Source: Hyphomicrobiales bacterium
Lineage (GTDB): Bacteria; Pseudomonadota; Alphaproteobacteria; Rhizobiales; Rhizobiaceae
Assembly: GCA_900472295.1 (NCBI GenBank)
Contig: UCIA01000028.1
Coordinates: 43,994 to 107,993 of the forward strand
Direction of reading: 5' to 3'
Length of the DNA stretch: 64,000 bases
Numbering within the stretch: position 1 is the first letter of the stretch; every line of letters starts with the position of its first letter. Positions 48,072-56,447 of the stretch are shown here, in pieces. The notes under the pieces are model-generated. The model did not search any database. It had not been told where the DNA came from and saw only the letters and a list, made by a program, of their open reading frames with translations. The translations under genes were made by a program, and so were the position numbers.

Positions 48072-49301
48072 CTAATCACCACGCCCGAAATGCCTGGCCG
48101 CCACCTCGACATGCGTATGCGCCGCATGCGGTTCGAACCTTTCGGTCTCGTTGTGATCGGGCGCCTCGTTCGGATACCAGATACCGCCGATGACGATACC
48201 ATCCGAGGTGAGCCTCTGGTCTGCAACCAGTGCCGCGCCAACCGCATCGACGAAGGTAAAGCGGCCCGAGGTCAGGCGTAGCACGGCGACATCGCCGACG
48301 CCGCCCACCTTCAGCGTACCCAGCTCCGGCCTCGCAATCGCCTCCGCCGGCTTTTGCGTTGCGGCGCGCAGCACTTCGACCAGCGGCATGCCCAGCGCCA
48401 TCAGCTTCGACATGCAGACCAGAATGTCGAAGGCGGGACCGTCGACGCAGTAGAGATGGACGTCGCTGGAGATGACGTCGGGCGCCAGGCCTTCGGCCAG
48501 CATCGCCTTGGCCACCGCGAAGTCGAACGAACCCATGCCGTGGCCGATGTCGAAGATGACGCCGCGTTCGCGCGCCAGATACATGTCCGGCCGCACCGCG
48601 CCGGAGGCGAACACCGGTGCGTTGGGGAATGGGCGAAAACAGTGGGTGAGGATGTCGCCTCTCCGCAGGCGCGGCAGCACTTCGGAGCGGCCGGGCGGCG
48701 GCTCGTCTATATGCGCCATCAGCGGCAGGCCGGCCTGGTCGGCGGCTTCGAGCGCGAGGTCGACCGGCGCGATGCCGCTGGTGCCGCCGGCATGCTTGCC
48801 GGAACGCACTTTCACGCCGACGACGACATCGGCATGCTCGCGCACAGCCGCCACCGTCTCGCGCGGCTCGCACAGCCTGAGATCGCTGCATTCGCCAACC
48901 GAGACCGTCTGCGAAAAGCCAAATATGCCGGCAAACGAGATGTTGACGTAAGCGAGAATACGCACCTTCGAGCGCTCGATGACATGGCGGCGAAAGCCGA
49001 GGAAATTGCCGGCGCCGGCGCTGCCGGCGTCGATGAAGGTGGTGGTGCCGCTCTTGGCCGCCAAGCGGTCGGCGTCGACGCCGAGCGAAGTGCCGCCCCA
49101 ATAAACATGGCTGTGCAAATCGATGAGGCCGGGCGTGACGATGCAATCCCTGGCATCGACGACCTGCGTGGCGTGCTCGGCATCGATGGCCGCCTCGATC
49201 GCCGCAACACGGCCGCCGGCGATGGCGACATCACGCACGGTGTCCACGCCCGAGGCCGGGTCGATGAGGCGGCCGCCCTTGATCAGGAGATCGAACTGCA
49301 T
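48072..49301 (-). CDS. Amidohydrolase/deacetylase family metallohydrolase
   Basis: Amidohydrolase-superfamily enzyme (409 aa). It has the N-terminal GLIDLHSHVYWGG with the H-x-H metal site, KVRSGKHAGGTS with a lysine at the bridging position, HIDEPPP, ILTHCFRP, and the catalytic aspartate in ISSDVHLYCVDG. The pattern follows the subgroup of dihydroorotase-like enzymes annotated as deacetylases or amidohydrolases in rhizobia. The ATG at 49301 (MQFDLLIKGGRL) fits the family start better than 49331. A RidA-type gene lies upstream on the same strand. Substrate unknown. Confidence 0.85.
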   Translation of the reverse strand: MQFDLLIKGGRLIDPASGVDTVRDVAIAGGRVAAIEAAIDAEHATQVVDARDCIVTPGLIDLHSHVYWGGTSLGVDADRLAAKSGTTTFIDAGSAGAGNFLGFRRHVIERSKVRILAYVNISFAGIFGFSQTVSVGECSDLRLCEPRETVAAVREHADVVVGVKVRSGKHAGGTSGIAPVDLALEAADQAGLPLMAHIDEPPPGRSEVLPRLRRGDILTHCFRPFPNAPVFASGAVRPDMYLARERGVIFDIGHGMGSFDFAVAKAMLAEGLAPDVISSDVHLYCVDGPAFDILVCMSKLMALGMPLVEVLRAATQKPAEAIARPELGTLKVGGVGDVAVLRLTSGRFTFVDAVGAALVADQRLTSDGIVIGGIWYPNEAPDHNETERFEPHAAHTHVEVAARHFGRGD

Positions 49302-49324
49302 CGGAGCCTGCCTCTCTTTGGTTT

Positions 49325-49398
49325 GGGGCATGATCTCTGGACAAAACGGTTCCCGTTTATCCTAGAAAACCGGTTTCCACTTTTCGGGATCATGCCCC
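49325..49398. repeat. gcatgatc-type palindromic repeat (family B)
   Basis: A 74-bp element with perfect 11-bp ends GGGGCATGATC and GATCATGCCCC. Inner text includes AAACGGTT and AAAACCGGTTT pieces. Similar GCATGATC palindromes are scattered in rhizobial chromosomes. It lies between ridA-like and metallohydrolase genes. Confidence 0.85.
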
Positions 49399-49404
49399 GG
49401 CTAA

Positions 49405-49770
49405 TCAGACCGGCCGGTAGGCGACGGCTTCGACCTCGATCTTGATGTCGATCATCAGCCGCGATTCGACCGTGGTGCGGGCCGGCGGATTGCTGGGAAA
49501 ATGTTTAGCATAGACGGCATTGAAGGCGCCGAAATCGCGCGCGTCCTCGAGCCAGACGGTGGTCTTGACGACGTCGTCCATGGTGCAGCCGGCCAGTGCG
49601 AGTGCTGCCTTCACATTCTGCAGCACCTGCTCAGTCTGCTCCGTAATGCCGCCCTTGACCACGATGCGGTCGGCATCGACCGGCACCTGACCTGAGATGT
49701 AGACGAAATCGCCGGCGCGCACCGCTGGCGACAGCGGCACATGGGATGTTCCAAAACACTCTTTGGGCAA
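49405..49770 (-). CDS. RidA family protein (YjgF/YER057c/UK114)
   Basis: Small trimeric enamine/imine deaminase-type protein (121 aa). Conserved elements are GDFVYISGQVPVD, EQTEQVLQNVKAALALAG, VVKTTVWLEDARDF and the C-terminal ARTTVESRLMIDIKIEVEA with the substrate-binding Arg. RidA removes reactive 2-aminoacrylate; other subfamilies serve specific catabolic pathways. The start is TTG with GGAG five bases upstream. It adjoins a metallohydrolase, so a pathway-specific role is plausible. Confidence 0.9.
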   Translation of the reverse strand: MPKECFGTSHVPLSPAVRAGDFVYISGQVPVDADRIVVKGGITEQTEQVLQNVKAALALAGCTMDDVVKTTVWLEDARDFGAFNAVYAKHFPSNPPARTTVESRLMIDIKIEVEAVAYRPV

Positions 49771-49945
49771 GGGAAACTCCTGTTCAGATTGGCGGGCTGC
49801 GCCCCGTTTTCGCCGACCGCTCTACGCCTGTCCCGGTGATCCTCATAGGGGCGTTTTCGGAAAGCAAGATTTTTCCAGATGCGTGTTGCTTTATCGGGGG
49901 ACGGCCAGCATCTTGCGCGTCGCATTTTCCCGACAGGAGATTTCA

Positions 49946-50431
49946 ATGACCTTCGACAAGAACCCGTTTCCGGAAGGCGATGTCGATCGTCACGCGCTCT
50001 GGGAAATGCTGGTGCGGCGCGACATCGACGCCTTCATCGGCCAGGACTGGTCGATGGTCGAGGATGATTTCGTCGCCGACAGTTTCTTCGGCATGCACGC
50101 GCATTTCCTTAGCGATGCCGACGCCTGGCGGCTGCAGTTCCCGAGCCTGACGGTCTATCGCGACGAGTGGCTGCGCCAGGCCAAGGAGACGGCGGCGACC
50201 GAATTTGCCGAGCCGCTGCGCGAGGCGCTCTTTCGCGTCACCAACATGCGTGACATCGATGTCGATGGCGACCGCGCCGTGCTGCACAAGAAGTTCAACG
50301 GTTCGGTGGCCAAGGCCGACGGCAGCGTCGACCGGCTGAAATGGCAGACGCTGTATTTCTGCAGGAAAGTGTCGGGGCGCTGGAAGATCGCCGGCTTCGT
50401 CGGCTACATGCCGCACCCGCTGGGGAGCTGA
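49946..50431 (+). CDS. Hypothetical protein, possibly NTF2-like
   Basis: 161-aa soluble protein. The first half holds RHALWEMLVRRDIDAFIGQD, VADSFFGMHAHFLSDADAWR and a helix-rich segment; the second half shows beta strands ending YFCRKVSGRWKIAGFVGYMP, a W-K-I strand common in SnoaL/NTF2-like folds. AGGAGA precedes the ATG. It is divergent from the RidA gene and may belong to the same pathway. Fold assignment is by pattern only. Confidence 0.65.
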   Translation: MTFDKNPFPEGDVDRHALWEMLVRRDIDAFIGQDWSMVEDDFVADSFFGMHAHFLSDADAWRLQFPSLTVYRDEWLRQAKETAATEFAEPLREALFRVTNMRDIDVDGDRAVLHKKFNGSVAKADGSVDRLKWQTLYFCRKVSGRWKIAGFVGYMPHPLGS

Positions 50432-50447
50432 GGCGCGCTCCGCTACG

Positions 50448-50711
50448 TCAGGAGTCTAGCTGCTGGCCTTCGCGCACGAATACGTGCGCTTCCCGGGCTG
50501 CGGCGGTAAAGGCGCGACGGGCCGTGCCGACCGCGCGGCGCTGTTCCATCGCATCCATCATCGCTTTCAGCGCGGACCGGTATTTCGGCCCGCGTTCTTC
50601 ATCTGGCCATCCGTCGACCAGCAGCGAAGCGGCCTGGACCGTTCCGGTCACGGTAAGTCCACTGCCTTCGCTTTCGATGGTCACGGGAACGTCGAATTGT
50701 TCATCGCGCAT
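50448..50711 (-). CDS. DUF982 family protein
   Basis: 87-aa protein of DUF982, a family almost confined to Rhizobiales with many paralogues per genome and no known function. Matching features are F-x-VPVTIE at the start, ASLLVDGWPDEERGPKYRSA and RRAFTAAAREAHVFV at the end. AGGAG precedes the ATG. No membrane segment. Confidence 0.8.
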   Translation of the reverse strand: MRDEQFDVPVTIESEGSGLTVTGTVQAASLLVDGWPDEERGPKYRSALKAMMDAMEQRRAVGTARRAFTAAAREAHVFVREGQQLDS

Positions 50712-50733
50712 TGACGCTACTCCTGGAACTCAA

Positions 50734-50792
50734 CTCTTTGTTTTGACGCAATTCCGGACGGAAAACCGCTCACACTTTCCTTGGAATTGCTC
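50734..50792. repeat. Palindromic repeat, family A, copy 4
   Basis: Begins CTCTTTGTTTTGACGCAATT and ends CTTGGAATTGCTC with the family core AAACCGCTCACAC. It has the same orientation as copy 3. It lies between the DUF982 gene and a 76-aa hypothetical gene. Confidence 0.9.
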
Positions 50793-50839
50793 GAACTTGA
50801 AGACAATCGAAACGGCGCAATCCGCGTTTCGTTCCAGAA

Positions 50840-51070
50840 TCAGCGGGAGCGGTGGTCGAACACGACGCCCATGGTCCGACCAATTGCCGCCATGACGATG
50901 AGTTTGACCAGATCGTCATCGCTGTCCGTGCGGGCCGGATCCATGCGGCGGATGGCAGCGAGCGCCGCCCTGGTCGAGACGGTGTCGCCGGTGCGGAATT
51001 TTGAAAGCGTAGAGGAAACAAGTTGTTGTGCCGTCAGGTCGATGACAGGTGCACTCGATACTGCGTTCAT
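50840..51070 (-). CDS. Small hypothetical protein
   Basis: 76-aa, mostly helical protein (TAQQLVSSTLSKFRTGDTVS, STRAALAAIRRMDP, DDDLVKLIVMAAIGRTMG). GGAGGAAG lies close before the ATG, a strong ribosome site. No family recognised. Could be a small regulatory or RNA-binding protein, but nothing in the sequence shows it. Confidence 0.55.
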   Translation of the reverse strand: MNAVSSAPVIDLTAQQLVSSTLSKFRTGDTVSTRAALAAIRRMDPARTDSDDDLVKLIVMAAIGRTMGVVFDHRSR

Positions 51071-51222
51071 TGGCTTCCTCCTGCCAAGAACCCTCTCCCA
51101 CGGGAATGATACGCCGAACGACGGCTTGCGCCAGAGGAATCGTGGTCCGACCAGATTGCCGAGAGGGCACGATTGCGTGTTTGATGGGAGCGAGCCAACA
51201 GCGTCGAAGGACCGGCCCTGAC

Positions 51223-51864
51223 ATGAAACTGTTCTTCAGCCGCAATCCCAATCCGCGCCTCGCGGTGGCCACGGCGCGGCATCTGCAGGCACAGGTCGAA
51301 TTTGAGTTCGCAGCACCCTTCGCGCCGGGCCAGGCCGAGCGCTTCCGGCCGCTCAATCCCAATCTTTCCGTCCCCATACTGGCATGGCCGGGCGGCAGTC
51401 TGTGGGAGGCTGACGCCATAGCCTGCAAGCTGTCGCGGGAGACGGGTTAGGATTTCTGGCGCGCCGGCGACGACCAACCCGACATGATCCGCTGGCTAAG
51501 CTGGGGTAAGGAGAATTTCATGCGAGCCTGCGACACCGTGCATTTCGAGCGCGGCACCAAGCAGCGCTACGGGATTGGCCCGATCGACCAGGGCAAGGTC
51601 GAGGAAGGGCTGGCGGAATTCCATAGGGCGGCGGCGATTCTCGAGGCTGAGCTTGCCCGGCGGGAATGGCTGGTCGGCACCACGCCTTCCTATGCCGATT
51701 TCCGCATGGCGACATTCCTGCCCTTCAACGAGGTCGCCGGCCTGCCGCTGGGCGACTATCCCTCCGTTCTCGCCTGGTATCGCCGGCTCGAAGCCATCGA
51801 CGCCTGGCGCGATCCCTTCGACGGGCTGGAAGCGCCGCATCTGCCGCCGGTGAAGCCTGCCTGA
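51223..51864 (+). pseudogene. Glutathione S-transferase interrupted by an in-frame TAG
   Basis: The frame begins MKLFFSRNPNPRLAVATARH with a thioredoxin-like GST N-domain (PNLSVPILAW, GSLWEADAIACKLSRE with the ESxAI-like glutathione site). A TAG at 51448-51450 stops it at residue 75. The same frame continues without shift through DFWRAGDDQPDMIRWLSWG and a full helical C-domain (WLVGTTPSYADFRMATFLPF) to 51864, total 213 codons plus stop. One base change separates it from an intact gene. A downstream ATG at 51484 could make a C-domain fragment only. Confidence 0.85.
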
Positions 51865-52002
51865 AGGGTTTCCCTTGGGGAAGGCTCGCCGATGTGTGTG
51901 GCGCTTTGGCAGCATAGGTGTGGAACAGCGGGCCAAAGGGCTCGGCGCGCTCGACGGCTTGCGGCCGGGTTGATAAGCCCTCTCCTCAAGGAGAGTCGTG
52001 AC

Positions 52003-53505
52003 ATGACGGTAGCCATCGAGATGGGACAGACGACGGCGGGCACGCCGGCGGCGCTCGACCTTGAGGAGCTGCTGGCCACCCGGCTTCTGGTGCAGGGCAA
52101 TTCCGGTTCCGGCAAATCGCACCTTTTGCGCCGTCTGCTGGAGCAGAGCGCGCCCTGGGTACAGCAAACCATTATCGACCCCGAAGGCGATTTCGTCTCG
52201 CTGGGCGACCATTACGGCCATCTGGTCATCGATGCCGAGGAACATACCGAGCGCGGCCTGCAGGCGGCCGGCGAGCGGGCTCGCATCCATCGGGTGTCCA
52301 CCGTGCTCAATCTCGAAGGGCTCGACGCCGAAAACCAGATGCGGCGCACTGCTGCCTTCCTCAACGGCCTGTTCGAGGTCGCCCGCGAGCACTGGTACCC
52401 GATGCTGGTGGTGGTCGACGAGGCGCAATTGTTTGCCCCGGCGGTTGCCGGCGAGGTGTCCGACGAAGCGCGCAAGCTCTCGCTCGGCGCCATGACCAAT
52501 CTGATGTGCCGCGGCCGCAAGCGCGGCCTGGCCGGCATCATCGCCACCCAGAGGCTGGCCAAGCTCGCCAAGAATGTCGCGGCGGAGGCCTCCAATTTCC
52601 TCATGGGCCGCACCTTTCTCGACATCGATATGGCGCGCGCCGCCGACCTTTTGGGCATGGAGCGGCGGCAGGCGGAAGCGTTTCGCGATCTGGAGCGCGG
52701 CCACTTCATGGCGCTGGGGCCGGCGCTGTCGCGCCGTCCACTCGGCGTGCGCATCGGGCAGACCGAGACCAGTCCGCGCAATGGCACGCCGCGGCTGATG
52801 GCGATGCCGGAATCAGCACTCGAGGACGCCCGAGCCATCATCCTGGCGGCGCCGCCGCCCGAGACGACTCGCGCGCCGCGCCGGGTGGCCTCGCCCGATT
52901 TGCTCGACCAGCTGATGGCGGCGAAGTCGGCCGCGATGGAAATCCGCCCGGAACCGGCGGAACCGGCAATCAGCGCCGAGGATCTGGCTGAGCGGCGCGG
53001 GCGTGTCGACCGCGTGCTGCGCGCCGTGCTGGCCGAGCCCGATGCCGGCTTTCGCGTCATCGGCGTGCTCTATCAGGAGTTCGTGGTCCGCTGCCGCATC
53101 GAGGGCCTGGCTTCGGTCGTGCCGGACCTCACCGAGTTCCGCCGCATGCTGACGCGCGCCCGCGCCGGGCTCGGCGCCGATATGGCGGGCGACGATGCCT
53201 GGCAGGACGTTTCCGTGCGCGCCTCGCTGCTCCCCGAGGATATGCAGGGCGTGTTCATGATGATCGCGCGCGCGGCCAAGGAGGGCTGGCCGTGCCCGAG
53301 CGATGCGGCGATCGCGCGTGCCTATGGTTCGCATTCGCTGCGCCGCGCCAGGCGCCTGCTCACCTATATCGAGGAGCAGGGCCTCATCGTCTGCCAGCTC
53401 GACGGCACCGGCCGCCGCACGGTAACGCTGGTCGAACTCGCCTGGGCAACGGCGCCGGGCGACCCCAACGCTGTCGAGGCGGAGCAGGGCAGCCTGGCGC
53501 TATAA
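52003..53505 (+). CDS. HerA-like ATPase (DUF87 family)
   Basis: P-loop ATPase (500 aa) of the HerA/FtsK superfamily. Walker A QGNSGSGKSHLL is at about 29-40; Walker B is LVVVDEAQLFAP near 138-149; MCRGRKRGLAGIIATQRLAK holds the sensor region. The C-terminal 170 residues have a winged-helix look (SDAAIARAYGSHSLRRARRL). HerA normally works with nuclease NurA in end resection, or in phage defence with Sir2/NucS-like partners; none is encoded next to it. AAGGAGAG precedes the ATG at 52003. Role here is open. Confidence 0.82.
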   Translation: MTVAIEMGQTTAGTPAALDLEELLATRLLVQGNSGSGKSHLLRRLLEQSAPWVQQTIIDPEGDFVSLGDHYGHLVIDAEEHTERGLQAAGERARIHRVSTVLNLEGLDAENQMRRTAAFLNGLFEVAREHWYPMLVVVDEAQLFAPAVAGEVSDEARKLSLGAMTNLMCRGRKRGLAGIIATQRLAKLAKNVAAEASNFLMGRTFLDIDMARAADLLGMERRQAEAFRDLERGHFMALGPALSRRPLGVRIGQTETSPRNGTPRLMAMPESALEDARAIILAAPPPETTRAPRRVASPDLLDQLMAAKSAAMEIRPEPAEPAISAEDLAERRGRVDRVLRAVLAEPDAGFRVIGVLYQEFVVRCRIEGLASVVPDLTEFRRMLTRARAGLGADMAGDDAWQDVSVRASLLPEDMQGVFMMIARAAKEGWPCPSDAAIARAYGSHSLRRARRLLTYIEEQGLIVCQLDGTGRRTVTLVELAWATAPGDPNAVEAEQGSLAL

Positions 53506-53642
53506 CGGCGTAAGAAGTTGTTGCGCGTTGGCCTTACCAACGCCGGCGCGGTGCTGAACAAGATGTGTTTCGCCCTTTGGCGCGCGGCGATTTATGATCG
53601 TTTCCGAGAATCGCGGAACGGTTCGGGCGGGAGGGTTGTCCG

Positions 53643-54608
53643 GTGCGGTTGAAATCTCTTTCTGTCTTTGTCTTCGGCATAATTGCCGTCGCCGTCATCG
53701 CTATGACAGTGTCGGCCCGGTCCTTTGCCGCGCCGTCCACTATTCCGGACTGGCTGCAGGCCCATGTCGGCGACGGCGACGGCGAGATTTCGCAAGTGGT
53801 GCTGGAACGGGCGCGCGCGCTTTATCAGAAGAAGGTGTCGCAGGGTGCGGTCCACAATGGCTGCTATTTCGCCATGGACGCCACGCGCCCCGGAGATCTC
53901 GGTGGTGGCGTGCTGGGGCGGCGCTATTACGTCATCTGCGAGGCCAAGCAGTCGTTCCGCGCGATTTCGTCGGGCCATGGCAGCGGCCGCAATTTGAAGG
54001 GCGTCGTCGATTTCTCCAACGGCAAACGCTGCGCGAAAAACTTCGGCAATGCGCTGGACTCGTCCCTGACCACCGGCGGCGCCTATATGACCAGCGAGGC
54101 AAAAACCTCGTTCAAGGGTTTTTACCGAATCGGCGCGAAAAAGGACCAGGCGCTGCTGCGCACCTTCATCCAGTTCGATGGCGAGGGCGAGACGGCGAAT
54201 GCCAGGCAGCGCGTGATCGGCGGCCATGCTGCGCGGCTGCTGCGCGGCATGTGCCTGCGCAAGAAGCCGAACAGTTCCTATGCCGACCATGACGGCTTCG
54301 TGGCCTATGGCAAGCTGGTCGACTATGCCGGCGGCCGCAGCAATGGCTGCACCAGCTGGGCGCCGGCCGATGCCGATCAGATCATTTCGATGGTGAAGGG
54401 CAACCCGACGACGCTCTACATTTATCCGGAATCGCGCGACATCGCCGCGGTTGGCAAATCAGGCGCCTATTGGAACTCGTCCTGCCTGAAGGAGATCGGC
54501 AAGCCGAAATTCTGGTCGCGCAAAAGCCTCGAGCCGGTCATTGCGCAGTACAGGAAGGACAATCCGCCACCGCCGCCACAGCCGACGCCGATCTGCAAAG
54601 ATCCGTGA
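53643..54608 (+). CDS. Murein L,D-transpeptidase-like protein (YkuD_2 type)
   Basis: Exported protein (321 aa) with a signal peptide ending near SFAAPS. The candidate catalytic pair is His195 (IGGHAARLL) and Cys236 in the GGRSNGCTSW motif, which matches the S-x-GC pattern of L,D-transpeptidases; such enzymes make 3-3 peptidoglycan links or anchor lipoproteins. The C-terminus is proline-rich (PPPPPQPTP). Start is GTG with GGGAGGG upstream. The family call rests on the short Cys motif and layout. Confidence 0.7.
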   Translation: MRLKSLSVFVFGIIAVAVIAMTVSARSFAAPSTIPDWLQAHVGDGDGEISQVVLERARALYQKKVSQGAVHNGCYFAMDATRPGDLGGGVLGRRYYVICEAKQSFRAISSGHGSGRNLKGVVDFSNGKRCAKNFGNALDSSLTTGGAYMTSEAKTSFKGFYRIGAKKDQALLRTFIQFDGEGETANARQRVIGGHAARLLRGMCLRKKPNSSYADHDGFVAYGKLVDYAGGRSNGCTSWAPADADQIISMVKGNPTTLYIYPESRDIAAVGKSGAYWNSSCLKEIGKPKFWSRKSLEPVIAQYRKDNPPPPPQPTPICKDP

Positions 54609-54667
54609 GCGGCTGCGATGAGTCCAGGCATCGTCGGCGGCGCGGATGACCGCGCCGCCGTACGGCT

Positions 54668-55111
54668 CTACTGATTGATCTCGGGTTCGACGAGCTTTGC
54701 CAGGTTGCGCAGCGAGTCCTGCCAGCCGAGATAACAGGCCTCGACGGGAATGACGTCTGGAATGCCGGCCTGCGTGATGTCGATCTCGGTGCCGACCGAC
54801 ACCTTTTTCAAGATCACCGTCACTTCGATCTGGCCGGGCAGATTGGGGTCGTCGAACCTGTCGGTGTAGCGCAGGCGCTCGCCGGGAACGAGCTCGAGAT
54901 ATTCGCCGCCGAAGGCATGGCTGTCGCCCGTGGTGAAGTTGCGGAACGACATTTTGAAGCTGCCGCCGACCTTGGCGTCGAAGCTGTGAACCGTGCAGGT
55001 GAAGCCGTTCGGCGGCAGCCATTTCGCCAGCGCATCGGCTTCAGTGAATGCGCGATAAACCTTCTCCGGGCTGGTCGTGAGAACGCGGTGCAAACGTACG
55101 GTGCCAGGCAT
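54668..55111 (-). CDS. SRPBCC/AHSA1 domain protein
   Basis: Single-domain START-like protein (147 aa). It opens with RLHRVLTTSPEKVYRAFTEA and contains LAKWLPPNGFTCTVHSFDAK, GERLRYTDRFDDPNL and a C-terminal helix over the cavity (YLGWQDSLRNLAKLVEPEI). Members bind small hydrophobic ligands; many act with ArsR-type regulators, but here the neighbour is a GlxA-type AraC regulator 118 bp upstream on the same strand. Ligand unknown. Confidence 0.88.
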   Translation of the reverse strand: MPGTVRLHRVLTTSPEKVYRAFTEADALAKWLPPNGFTCTVHSFDAKVGGSFKMSFRNFTTGDSHAFGGEYLELVPGERLRYTDRFDDPNLPGQIEVTVILKKVSVGTEIDITQAGIPDVIPVEACYLGWQDSLRNLAKLVEPEINQ

Positions 55112-55228
55112 GTCTTTGGTATCCTCTGTGTTCGTTGTTGATGCCCCAAGGACGGTCGGGTCTTAGCCGATCCGACATAGGCTGCCAGATTTTTTTGCCG
55201 GATGCTGACGTCGATGCCAGAGCGCCGA

Positions 55229-56215
55229 TCAAGCAGTGGGCAATGCGGTGCCACCGGCCGCGCGGTTCGGATGCCTGAGATGGGTCGGCGTGATGCCGGT
55301 CTGCTGGCGGAAGACGCGGCTGAAATGGCCGGCATTGGGAAAGCCGCAACGATAGGCGATGTCGCCGATCTGCAGGTCGCTGCCTTCGAGCAGTGACTTG
55401 GCATGATGCACACGCAGCGCAAGATAGGCCGCCATCGGGCCGATGCCGAGCTCGGCGCCGAACAGGCGTTCGAGCTGGCGGCGCGACAGGTTCAGCCGGC
55501 TGGCGATCTCTTCGACCGTCAGCGTCTCCTGAAGGTTGCTTTCCATCAAAAGCAGGGCCCGTTTCACCGCGCGGCTCGACGCGGCCGGAAAGAGGTCGCC
55601 GACGGGCTGCACGTCGCTGCTCGAGCGGATGCGGTCGAGCACGAGGATCTTGGCGGCCTTTTCCGCCGCCTTGCGGCCGATGAACTGCGAGACGAAATGG
55701 CCGGCGAGGTCGGCCGCACCGGTGCCGCCGGCGCAGGTCGAGCGGCCGCGGTCGACGGAGAAAAGGCTGTCGGCATGGGCATTCACGTCAGGGAACTGAT
55801 TGCGGAAATCCTTGATGTGGAACCAGCTGACGGCAGCGCTGTAGCCGTCGAGCAGGCCGTAGCGCGCGAGCACGAAGCTGCCGGTGCAAAGCGCCGTCAG
55901 CGGCACGCCCTTTTCGGCCGCCCGCAGCAGGAAGGCCTCTTTTTCGGAACTGAGACTGCGGTTGGTGTCGAGCAGGCCACCGACCACGACGACATTGTCG
56001 AACTCCTCAGGATTGCCCATCGCCTTGGTTGGCAGCAATTCGACGCCGCAGCTCGCGCGGATCGGCAGGCCGCGTTCGCCGACGATCTCCCAGTCGAACT
56101 CGATCCTGCGGCTGCGGTCGCCCTCATCGCCGGCCAGTCGCAGCGTGTCGATGAACAGCGACAGCGGCGACAATGTGAAGTCGCGAACCAAGAGAAACGC
56201 AAACCGCCTGGCCAT
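55229..56215 (-). CDS. GlxA family transcriptional regulator (DJ-1/PfpI + AraC HTH)
   Basis: Regulator (328 aa). An N-terminal DJ-1/PfpI-like domain (FLLVRDFTLSPLSLFIDTLR, VVVGGLLDTN, LCTGSFVLARYGLLDG with the nucleophile-elbow Cys) is followed by a C-terminal AraC HTH (VEEIASRLNLSRRQLERLFG, IGDIAYRCGFPNAGHFSRVF). Relatives such as GbdR and ArgR control use of glycine betaine, carnitine or arginine. The downstream SRPBCC gene or the divergent M20 hydrolase (233 bp away) could be targets. Confidence 0.9.
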   Translation of the reverse strand: MARRFAFLLVRDFTLSPLSLFIDTLRLAGDEGDRSRRIEFDWEIVGERGLPIRASCGVELLPTKAMGNPEEFDNVVVVGGLLDTNRSLSSEKEAFLLRAAEKGVPLTALCTGSFVLARYGLLDGYSAAVSWFHIKDFRNQFPDVNAHADSLFSVDRGRSTCAGGTGAADLAGHFVSQFIGRKAAEKAAKILVLDRIRSSSDVQPVGDLFPAASSRAVKRALLLMESNLQETLTVEEIASRLNLSRRQLERLFGAELGIGPMAAYLALRVHHAKSLLEGSDLQIGDIAYRCGFPNAGHFSRVFRQQTGITPTHLRHPNRAAGGTALPTA

Positions 56216-56447
56216 TGGTGTTCCGGAACTGGTGCCTCGGGTGGATGGTGCCCATTATCCGCAATGATTTGGCACATGCCAGCGCGCCGTGCTCCTCAGG
56301 AGCGGCCGCGCGATGTCGGAGACAAGATCGAATGACTTCGAGAGGGGCGGCACCACTCATCGCTGTCATGATGGCGATGGGGACTGGCAGATAGCCAATG
56401 CAACCATGCATGCTATGAAGACGGCAAAGCCCTAGCGGAGCCCCGCC

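Noticed and set aside
53643..54608. Secreted toxin or effector interpretation of the L,D-transpeptidase-like protein
   Set aside because: Signal peptide and S-x-GC motif fit a cell-wall enzyme; no immunity gene or secretion locus is nearby.
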